Source: Marinobacter pelagius (GTDB lineage Bacteria; Pseudomonadota; Gammaproteobacteria; Pseudomonadales; Oleiphilaceae). Taken from it: a stretch of 64,000 bases of DNA. Below the pieces are notes generated by a model. It ran no database searches and was not told the origin of the DNA. It worked only from the letters and a program-made list of their open reading frames with translations. Position numbers and translations under genes: made by a program. Every line of letters starts with the position of its first letter. The first letter of the stretch is position 1. Of this stretch, positions 45,598 to 52,114 are shown piece by piece. The stretch spans positions 248,001 through 312,000 of the forward strand of contig NZ_FOUR01000003.1 of assembly GCF_900114925.1 (NCBI RefSeq). The letters run 5' to 3'.

Positions 45598-47007
45598 ATG
45601 CAAAAATATCAAAACGTTGTGAATGGTGAACTCGCAGAACCGGTTGAAAGTCACAAGATTTTCAACCCCGCCAACGGCGACTTGCTGGGGCTGGCTCCGA
45701 TCAGCACCGAAAATGAAGTGGAACAGGCAGTCAGCGCAGCCAGAGACGCTCAGCTTGCCTGGGCACGGCGCAGCGACAAGGAACGCGCAGAGATAACCGC
45801 CCGTATAGCAAAGGTCCTGGAAGAAAACTCGGAATACCTTGCGAACCTGATCACCCGGGAACAGGGCAAACCCCTGTCCGGGCCAGGCTCAAGATTCGAG
45901 ATGCAGGCCTGCGTCGGATGGACACAGGGACCCGCCAGCCTGGAGTTGACTCCGGAGGTCGTCTACGAAGACGACGAACGAAAGGACACGCTGCACCGCG
46001 TTCCTCTGGGTGTCGTGGCCGCGATAGCGCCCTGGAACTGGCCGCTGATGATTGCCATCTGGCAGATCATACCTGCGATTCGAATGGGCAATACCGTGGT
46101 TCTCAAGCCCTCGGAGTACACCCCCATAGCAACACTTGAGATGGTCAGGCTGATCAATCAGGTGCTGCCACCCGGCGTTCTCAACACCATAACCGGAGAC
46201 GGGCGCATTGGCAGCAAACTGACCAGCCACCCTGACATCGACAAAATCATGTTTACCGGCAGCGAGGCCACGGGCCGGCGGATTATTGAAGCCTCGACTC
46301 ACAACCTGGCGCCGATCACTCTGGAACTGGGCGGTAATGATGCTGCCATTGTCTTGCCCGGGACAAACGCCGGTGCCATCGCCGAGGGCCTGTTCTGGGG
46401 TGCTTTCCTCAACATGGGCCAGACCTGTGCCTGCATCAAGCGGCTCTATGTTCACGAGGATGACTACGAAGCGGTCATGTCCTCACTCGGCAACATTGCC
46501 AGCCAGATGACCATCGGCGACGGAACCGACGAAAACGTTCTGATTGGCCCCCTGCAAAACAAAATGCAGTACGAGAAAGTCCGCGAACTGGTTGCCGATG
46601 CCCGGGCAAACCAGTGCGACGTGAGAGAGTTCGGCGATACACCGGACAAAGGATACTTTTTACCAGTGACTCTGGTCGGCGACATCAACGACGGCCAGCG
46701 ACTCGTTGACGAAGAACAGTTTGGCCCCGCTCTGCCGATCGTGCGCTATCGCGATCTCAATGCGGCCGTCGCTTCTGCCAACCGGCTCCCGGCGGCATTG
46801 GGAGCTTCAGTCTGGGCTGATGACCCGGCCACCGCAGCGGAAACGGCCAGTCGCCTGGAAGCCGGGACTATCTGGATCAACCAGCACGGCGCCATCCACC
46901 CCATGGTTCCTTTTGGCGGCAACAAGGCCTCTGGTTATGGCTGTGAGTTCGGACTCGAAGGGCTCAAGGCCGTTACCCAGGCCCGGGTGATCAGCCTGAA
47001 AAAATAG
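45598..47007 (+). CDS. NAD(P)-dependent aldehyde dehydrogenase of the amine operon
   Basis: The 469-residue enzyme has the aldehyde dehydrogenase fold with N-terminal APWNWPLMIAIWQIIPAI cofactor-binding piece, VLKPSEYTP, general base Glu in LELGGNDAAIV and catalytic Cys277 in NMGQTCACIKRLYV. No signal peptide is present, so it acts in the cytoplasm. It should oxidise the aldehyde released by the periplasmic amine dehydrogenase, e.g. phenylacetaldehyde if the substrate is phenylethylamine, which parallels FeaB in the FeaR circuit. GGAGA lies before the ATG at 45598; the frame opens 15 bases earlier. Confidence 0.9.
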   Translation: MQKYQNVVNGELAEPVESHKIFNPANGDLLGLAPISTENEVEQAVSAARDAQLAWARRSDKERAEITARIAKVLEENSEYLANLITREQGKPLSGPGSRFEMQACVGWTQGPASLELTPEVVYEDDERKDTLHRVPLGVVAAIAPWNWPLMIAIWQIIPAIRMGNTVVLKPSEYTPIATLEMVRLINQVLPPGVLNTITGDGRIGSKLTSHPDIDKIMFTGSEATGRRIIEASTHNLAPITLELGGNDAAIVLPGTNAGAIAEGLFWGAFLNMGQTCACIKRLYVHEDDYEAVMSSLGNIASQMTIGDGTDENVLIGPLQNKMQYEKVRELVADARANQCDVREFGDTPDKGYFLPVTLVGDINDGQRLVDEEQFGPALPIVRYRDLNAAVASANRLPAALGASVWADDPATAAETASRLEAGTIWINQHGAIHPMVPFGGNKASGYGCEFGLEGLKAVTQARVISLKK

Positions 47008-47041
47008 AATCGACACAAAACAACAAACGAGGACCCAAACT

Positions 47042-48181
47042 ATGCATTCATCCAAGAAACTGGCCTGTGGCCTGATGCTGGCCTCCGGGCTGATCAGCGC
47101 CTCAGCTTTCGCAGTGTTACCTGAGGAATCGGTAGGCAACACCGTGCTATCGGCCCCAGGTGACCATCGCAGCTATATGGTTGATTTCGAGTTCAACAAC
47201 ATGGTTTCAACCCGGGTGGTGGTAGTCGACCCCGACTCGAAAACATACCTCGGAATGATCCCAACCGGGCACGCGGCTCCTGCGGCTTTGTCGAAGGATC
47301 GTAAAACCGTGTACACGGCGGATATCTTTTTCAGTCGCTACACCCGGGGCGACCGGACCGATGTCCTGACAGCCTGGGACAGCACCACTCTGTCCCCGAA
47401 ATGGGAAGTCAAAATCCCGACCAAGCGTGCCTTTACTCTCACGGAGCGCTTCGCCCTCAACACAAGCGCGGATGACAAGTTCGTCTACATCTACAATTTC
47501 ACACCATCCACCTCGGTGACCGTTGTCGACACGGAAAAACAGGAAGTTGTGAATGAACTCGCCATCCAGGGATGTATTCTCAACTATCCCGTGGGAGATC
47601 GAAGGTTTGCGTCACTGTGCGGTGACGGCTCGCTTCAGGTTATTACTCTGAACGATGCCGGCAAGGAAGTTAATCGGACATCCACGAAGTTTTTCGACCC
47701 CGACTTGGAACGACTGGTTGAGCGGGCAACAAACGTGGGCTCAACCTATTACTTTGTCACCACAGACGGTGACGTGCTCTCGGCAGATCTCTCCGGGAAG
47801 AAACCCGAAATACTGCCGCGCTGGTCCCTGACCACAGAAGAACAGAGAGCCAAGGGCTGGGCCCCCGGCGGCTGGCAGCTTATTGCTACAGCGCCGGCCC
47901 TGAACCGCATGTATGTCCTGATGCACTCGGATCACAAACCCCACAAGTGGGAAGACCCCAGTACCATTATCTGGGAGTTTGACCTTAAAACTGGCGAAAA
48001 AATGAGAACCCTGGAGTCCCCCAACCTGATCTGGAGCCTCAGCGCAACCTCCGACGACGATCCTCTCCTGCTTGGCACCAGCATTGAAGGTGGACTGGAG
48101 ATTTTTGATCTGGGCTCGGGCCAACACACAGGAACCATGGCGGGGGTCACCAAAACACCGACACTGGTTATTAACCACTGA
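47042..48181 (+). CDS. aauB: TTQ amine dehydrogenase large (beta-propeller) subunit
   Basis: The 379-residue periplasmic protein has a signal peptide ending SASAFAV and then propeller-blade repeats. Family segments are SYMVDFEFNNMVSTRVVVVD, GMIPTGHAAPAALSKDRKTV, LYTADI-like VYTADIFFSRYTRGDRTDVL and, at the end, LLLGTSIEGGLEIFDLGSGQ, as in the heavy chains of methylamine and aromatic amine dehydrogenases. It forms the A2B2 enzyme with the light chain encoded 1.2 kb downstream. Aromatic rather than methylamine specificity is inferred from the FeaR-like regulator and the aldehyde dehydrogenase. GAGGAC precedes the ATG. Confidence 0.9.
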   Translation: MHSSKKLACGLMLASGLISASAFAVLPEESVGNTVLSAPGDHRSYMVDFEFNNMVSTRVVVVDPDSKTYLGMIPTGHAAPAALSKDRKTVYTADIFFSRYTRGDRTDVLTAWDSTTLSPKWEVKIPTKRAFTLTERFALNTSADDKFVYIYNFTPSTSVTVVDTEKQEVVNELAIQGCILNYPVGDRRFASLCGDGSLQVITLNDAGKEVNRTSTKFFDPDLERLVERATNVGSTYYFVTTDGDVLSADLSGKKPEILPRWSLTTEEQRAKGWAPGGWQLIATAPALNRMYVLMHSDHKPHKWEDPSTIIWEFDLKTGEKMRTLESPNLIWSLSATSDDDPLLLGTSIEGGLEIFDLGSGQHTGTMAGVTKTPTLVINH

Positions 48182-48192
48182 GGGGTAACCCG

Positions 48193-48732
48193 ATGATCGA
48201 TCCCATTATCAGCACGGCAGCAGCACTGGCCCTGAGCGTGATATTCGCCAGCGCTGCCAGTCACAAGCTCAGAAAACCGCAATGGTTCCGGCGCCAGGTG
48301 GAAGAGTATCGACTGGCTCCCTCCTTCCTGACGCCTGTAATCGCGCTCGCGCTGCCAGTGACAGAGCTGCTGACCGCGGTTGGCCTGCTCTGGACGACCA
48401 GCAGACCATACGCAGCCTCGGTCGCCCTGGCATTGATCGCCGCGTATGCCTTGGCCATCGGCATTAACCTGATGCGCGGCCGCCATGATATGGACTGTGG
48501 ATGTTCCGGCCCGGCCATGCGCCAACCGCTCCACCCCATGCTGTTGCTTCGCAATTTCTTTCTCGCGGTTCTTGCGCTTGGCGCGCTCTTCCCGATGGTC
48601 GAGAGGACCGTATCCCTGCACGACAACTTCGTCATGATTGCCGCCGGCACCGTCGCGGTTCTGCTCTATGCCGCAGCAGATCTTTGGCTGGCCAACAGAC
48701 CCCTTTTGCTCAAATTGTCAGGAGACAAATAA
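48193..48732 (+). CDS. mauE: MauE-type membrane protein for light-chain maturation
   Basis: The 179-residue inner-membrane protein has about four or five helices. It keeps the MauE/DoxX-like marks SASAASHKLRKPQWF (near residue 20) and the CxC pair C102-G-C104 in DMDCGCSGP. MauE is needed in methylotrophs for stable production of the cysteine-rich light chain, probably through disulfide formation with MauD. It starts 11 bp after the large-subunit gene and ends one base before the mauD ATG, so it is tightly coupled in the operon. Confidence 0.89.
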   Translation: MIDPIISTAAALALSVIFASAASHKLRKPQWFRRQVEEYRLAPSFLTPVIALALPVTELLTAVGLLWTTSRPYAASVALALIAAYALAIGINLMRGRHDMDCGCSGPAMRQPLHPMLLLRNFFLAVLALGALFPMVERTVSLHDNFVMIAAGTVAVLLYAAADLWLANRPLLLKLSGDK

Positions 48733-48733
48733 G

Positions 48734-49345
48734 ATGCAAGCACTGATTGTTTCAAACGTATTACTCTGGCTTCTTCTAATCGCCACTGCGGTGGTTATTC
48801 TGGGACTTATCCGTCAGATCGGAGTCCTGCATTCACGCATTGCACCAGCAGGCGCACTGATGATGGACAAGGGTGTGGAGGTGGGCCAACCGGCTCCTCA
48901 GGTGACAGCCGCAGATCGCTCTGGAAAGCCGGTGAATATCGGTTATGCCGGCGAGCGCTCGACGCTGCTGTTCTTCCTTTCACCCACCTGCCCTATCTGT
49001 AAGTCGCTGATTCCCGCCATCAAAGCGATTGACCGTTCAAGCGATAATCTTGATGTTATTTATGTCAGCGACGGAGACCCTGCCGCTCAGGAGAAGCTGA
49101 TTGCAGATGCAGGACTGGAAAACAGCCGCTACATCGTCAGCCCGGAGGTTGGCATGACTTTCCAGATCGGCAAGCTGCCTTATGCCGCACTGATCGATGC
49201 CAGTGGCACCTTGAAAGCCAAGGGTCTGGTCAACTCCCGGGAACACCTCGACAGCCTCTTTGAAACCGAACTGATGGGGTCATCAACACTTCAGCAGTAT
49301 CTGAAGACCCAATCCGAATCTCCGCGCATTCATACGCCGTCCTGA
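48734..49345 (+). CDS. mauD: MauD-type thioredoxin-like disulfide protein
   Basis: The 203-residue protein has one N-terminal membrane anchor (~6-26) and a periplasmic thioredoxin-like domain with the active site C86-PI-C89 (FFLSPTCPICKSLIPAIKA). It should catalyse correct disulfide pairing in the TTQ light chain, which has fourteen cysteines after its leader. The ATG at 48734 lies one base past the mauE stop, with AGGAG inside the mauE end; a longer in-frame start at 48638 would overlap mauE by ~95 bp and is unlikely. Confidence 0.9.
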   Translation: MQALIVSNVLLWLLLIATAVVILGLIRQIGVLHSRIAPAGALMMDKGVEVGQPAPQVTAADRSGKPVNIGYAGERSTLLFFLSPTCPICKSLIPAIKAIDRSSDNLDVIYVSDGDPAAQEKLIADAGLENSRYIVSPEVGMTFQIGKLPYAALIDASGTLKAKGLVNSREHLDSLFETELMGSSTLQQYLKTQSESPRIHTPS

Positions 49346-49362
49346 TCAGGGAGAATAATAAA

Positions 49363-49884
49363 ATGAAATTTCTAGATCGCTTTTTTGAACGTTCATCACG
49401 CCATGTTGCCAACACCACCGGCAGACGCCACTTCATCGCAAAATTTGGCTCACTCCTGGCAATCGGTACGGCGGCCCCGGTGTTACTGCCCATCGACAGA
49501 ACCAGTAAGGCTCTGGCAGCCGAGTCTCCCAAGGCCGGCGACCCCGGAGACCCGACAAGCTGCGATTACTGGCGTTATTGCTCTGTCGATGGCTTCCTCT
49601 GCAGCTGCTGCGGCGGATCGGTAACCAGCTGCCCTCCGGGTACTGAAACCTCTCAGGTCACCTGGGTGGGCACCTGCCGCAATCCGGCCGATGGTATTGA
49701 TTACATCATTTCCTACAATGACTGCTGTGGTAAACACAGCTGCGGCCAATGCGCCTGTACGAGAAATGACAGTGAAGAACCGATGTACCGTCCGTTCAAC
49801 AACAATGACATCAACTGGTGCCTGGGTGCAGAAAGCAATGTGTATAACTGCACCGTCGCAGTCATTCGGGGTATCGCAACCTGA
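49363..49884 (+). CDS. aauA: TTQ amine dehydrogenase light (catalytic) subunit
   Basis: This catalytic subunit carries tryptophan tryptophylquinone made from two of its own tryptophans. The 173-residue precursor has a twin-arginine leader (TTGRRHFIAKFGSLLAIG). W101 (SQVTWVGTC) and W152 (NDINWCLG) are 51 residues apart, as are the TTQ pairs 57/108 in methylamine and 109/160 in aromatic amine dehydrogenase. D120 and D76 fall at the +19 and -25 positions of the known catalytic/maturation aspartates. Fourteen cysteines follow the leader; twelve line up with the six disulfides of the methylamine enzyme, leaving C83 and C127 extra. It oxidises a primary amine to an aldehyde and ammonia and passes electrons to a periplasmic carrier. 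Confidence 0.95.
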   Translation: MKFLDRFFERSSRHVANTTGRRHFIAKFGSLLAIGTAAPVLLPIDRTSKALAAESPKAGDPGDPTSCDYWRYCSVDGFLCSCCGGSVTSCPPGTETSQVTWVGTCRNPADGIDYIISYNDCCGKHSCGQCACTRNDSEEPMYRPFNNNDINWCLGAESNVYNCTVAVIRGIAT

Positions 49885-49895
49885 GAGGCAGTGTG

Positions 49896-50426
49896 ATGAA
49901 ACCATCCATCCTGGCCATGTCGTTAACCCTGCTCCTTGCCTCTCCGTTTGGAGAGGCAAGGGTGATTCCTGACACTACTCAGAGGCCAGCTCCCGGTAAC
50001 GAGGCCGAGCAGACACCTTTGAGCCAGGCCGGTTACTCTTCTTCGGTTAACTACCGACTGCAATGCCTGGGTTGTCATCTGACCAACGGGGAAGGATCTC
50101 CGCGCAACGGAATCCCCCAGATGACAGGCTTTGTCGGCAACTTTCTGAAGGTGGAAGGGGGCCGGGCTTTTCTGGTTCAGGTTCCAGGCTCTTCGCAGTC
50201 AGCGCTGAGCAACCAGCAACTGGCGGATTTACTGAACTGGATGCTCCGTGAAGAAGGAATTGCTGGTGGAAGCTCTCCTGAGAACTTCAGGCCCTACACT
50301 GGAGAGGAAGTCGAAGCGTACAGGAACATTAAAATCAAGGACTTGCCGGGACTTAGGAGAAACCTGATTAATCGAATGGAAACCATGGGCATCCACATCC
50401 CAAAGGCAGCCATGCCCTCCCCTTGA
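49896..50426 (+). CDS. Mono-heme cytochrome c of the amine operon
   Basis: The 176-residue periplasmic protein has a signal peptide (~1-21) and one heme site, C57-LG-C60-H61, within RLQCLGCHLTNGEGSP. A single methionine (PQMTGF) ~17 residues on is a possible sixth ligand. It starts 11 bp after the light-chain gene with AGAGG upstream (a GTG at 49893 is an alternative). It is the likely electron acceptor from TTQ, in place of the blue copper proteins amicyanin or azurin, neither of which is encoded here. With one heme it cannot be the di-heme maturase MauG. Confidence 0.85.
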   Translation: MKPSILAMSLTLLLASPFGEARVIPDTTQRPAPGNEAEQTPLSQAGYSSSVNYRLQCLGCHLTNGEGSPRNGIPQMTGFVGNFLKVEGGRAFLVQVPGSSQSALSNQQLADLLNWMLREEGIAGGSSPENFRPYTGEEVEAYRNIKIKDLPGLRRNLINRMETMGIHIPKAAMPSP

Positions 50427-50438
50427 TGTTTCCAAATC

Positions 50439-50462
50439 GGGCCCCGCTTCCATCAGGGGCCC
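50439..50462 (+). terminator. Hairpin ending the amine dehydrogenase operon
   Basis: A 7-bp all-GC stem (GGGCCCC/GGGGCCC, 10-base loop) lies 12 bp past the cytochrome stop. There is no T-run, so the terminator role rests on position and stem strength. Confidence 0.5.
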
Positions 50463-50502
50463 AACTAATTCAGACTGTGACAGCCTGCAAACAAAACCTC
50501 AA

Positions 50503-51201
50503 TTAACCTCTCAAGCCCAGGTTTTCGGCGTCCTGCTGAATGCAACGGTCGAGTAACGCCAGATACTCGGCCTTGGCCTTCACCTTGGTTTCACGGTGCG
50601 CACGCATATTCAGTTGCTTGAACTGGCTGGCCAGTGCATTTGCCCGCTCCAGGAGTTTGTCCTGGGCGACCACCTCGTCCAGATAACCGGCCTCAACCGC
50701 ACCTTCAGGGCTGTAAATTTCCGCATTCACCACCGAACGATAGAAGTGCGGGGGGTTGAGGCGGTGGCGGGCAATCTCGATGCCGGCATGATGCATAGTC
50801 ATCCCGATGGCCACTTCGTTCAGGCCCAGCTTGAACGGCCCCTCAATGCCGATGCGATGATCCACGGACAGAAGGATAAACGCGCCCTTGGCAATGGCAT
50901 GACCGCTGCAAGCGCCAATCACCGGCAGGGGAAATGCCGCCAGACGGCGAGTCAGGGTGGAACCGACCTTCACCAGCGCGGCGGCCTCCTGCGGCCCCTT
51001 CTGCATTTCTTTCAGGTCATAGCCGGCGGAAAACACACCGGGCTGCCCGGTCAGGATAACCACCGCCTTGTCCTGCTCGGCCTGATCGAGCGCCTTGTTC
51101 AGCGCCTCGAACACCTCATGGCTCAGGGCATTCGCCTTACCATTGTTCAGGACAATCGTTGCAATTCCATCGTTCAGTTCGTAACTAACAAGCTCGGTCA
51201 C
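50503..51201 (-). CDS. Enoyl-CoA hydratase/isomerase (crotonase) family protein
   Basis: The 232-residue cytoplasmic protein has the crotonase fold with oxyanion-hole segments FSAGYDLKEMQK and ACSGHAIAKGAFILLSVDHR. It lacks the two catalytic glutamates at the usual hydratase sites as far as I can see (GLNEVAIGMTM keeps one). It may be a hydratase, isomerase or thioesterase. The start at GTG 51201 is chosen since AGGAGAGAGG lies before it; an in-frame start at 51222 is possible. It converges on the amine operon, and a role in phenylacetate breakdown is only a guess. Confidence 0.82.
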   Translation of the reverse strand: MTELVSYELNDGIATIVLNNGKANALSHEVFEALNKALDQAEQDKAVVILTGQPGVFSAGYDLKEMQKGPQEAAALVKVGSTLTRRLAAFPLPVIGACSGHAIAKGAFILLSVDHRIGIEGPFKLGLNEVAIGMTMHHAGIEIARHRLNPPHFYRSVVNAEIYSPEGAVEAGYLDEVVAQDKLLERANALASQFKQLNMRAHRETKVKAKAEYLALLDRCIQQDAENLGLRG

Positions 51202-51332
51202 CGGCCTCTCTCCTCTGACCACCCAGAATAAAGTGAGTGTTTGTTAACTTAACAGAAGCCAAGATTGTCGGTGAGGCGCCCGGGAGATTCAATCCCTGAA
51301 GTGAAAGACGGGCGCCAAAACGAGACGGTTAT

Positions 51333-51785
51333 TCAGATTGTTTTGCTGACGACGTCGGAAGGGGCACTGATCAGGCCATCGGTGTCCACCACCTGAATGG
51401 AGAAAAACCACTCGCCAGTGCCCAGGTTGTCGATGGTGTATTCCATCGTGCTGGCGTCGTCGATCTCGATGGTTTTACTCAGTTCGGATGCGTCTTGGCC
51501 ATAGCTGATGATGTAACTGTCCAGTTCCCCCATGGCAAGGCCTTCACCGTTCACGCGAGTGGCCGGGGCAACCCAGCTGAGTTTGGCAGTACCGGTTGCT
51601 GCATCATTCGAAGAGCTGACGCTCTCACCGCTGGACTTGGTGCCGGAATCGTAGGAGCTGGTCGTGTCACTACTGCCTTCAGCCGACCCTGAAGACACAT
51701 TGGAATCGCCACCACACCCTGTAAGCACGACCCCCATAAATACTGCAGCAATCCATGCCTTTGACATATTAATGACGCTTTTCAT
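51333..51785 (-). CDS. Lipoprotein with a fibronectin type III-like domain
   Basis: The 150-residue protein has a lipoprotein signal with lipobox VLTGC (~Cys24), a serine/glycine-rich linker (~25-60) and a C-terminal beta domain. That domain, with KLSWVAPATRVNGEG, LDSYIISYGQDA and GEWFFSIQVVDTDGLIS, matches fibronectin type III. It is probably surface- or periplasm-facing; ligand and role are unknown. The start at 51785 is taken since the open frame further upstream (to 51971) runs through AT-rich promoter-like DNA. Confidence 0.8.
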   Translation of the reverse strand: MKSVINMSKAWIAAVFMGVVLTGCGGDSNVSSGSAEGSSDTTSSYDSGTKSSGESVSSSNDAATGTAKLSWVAPATRVNGEGLAMGELDSYIISYGQDASELSKTIEIDDASTMEYTIDNLGTGEWFFSIQVVDTDGLISAPSDVVSKTI

Positions 51786-52114
51786 AGTCAATAGACACCA
51801 ATAAATCGTCGAATTTGTAAAATTGTATAAAACGGGACGAATTATCGTTGTAAAGTTTGTCAGTTTTCTAGTTACAAAATCGTCAATTTTCCGACTGGCG
51901 CGAATAGCCAAAGGGCGGGGGACCCCGATTGGGTTCAATATCTGAGGAAGAAAAACTGCGGAATTACCCACAATATCTGTGGATAACTGTGTTAGTAGAG
52001 CAAGGAAACATGGCGCCAGCAGGCATGGCGCCAGTACCGGAGAATTATGACGGATAATTGATCGGGCCAGTTTTCAGCCAGCCGTTAGTGTATTGGAGCC
52101 TCGGCCCTGCCAAT
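51786..52114. other. 329-bp intergenic region, AT-rich, with repeats
   Basis: No gene is seen. The part next to the lipoprotein gene (about 51790-51895) is strikingly AT-rich compared with its surroundings and repeats a motif: AAATCGTC-GAATTT near 51803 and AAATCGTC-AATTTT near 51878. The middle holds the second DnaA-box-like element (51967-51995). Just after it ATGGCGCCAG occurs twice, 15 bp apart, at about 52010-52035. The promoter of the lipoprotein gene should lie in the AT-rich part. Confidence 0.6.
51967..51995. repeat. DnaA-box-like element, copy 2
   Basis: CCCACA, three bases, then TCTGTGGATAACT, one base and TGTT. The DnaA 9-mer TGTGGATAA is at 51978-51986. It shares layout and nearly all bases with the element at 40718-40746. 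Confidence 0.65.

Noticed and set aside
52010..52035. Direct repeat ATGGCGCCAG twice, considered as an attachment site or target duplication
   Set aside because: The copies are only 15 bp apart with nothing between them, so they fit chance or a small regulator site better than a mobile-element footprint.
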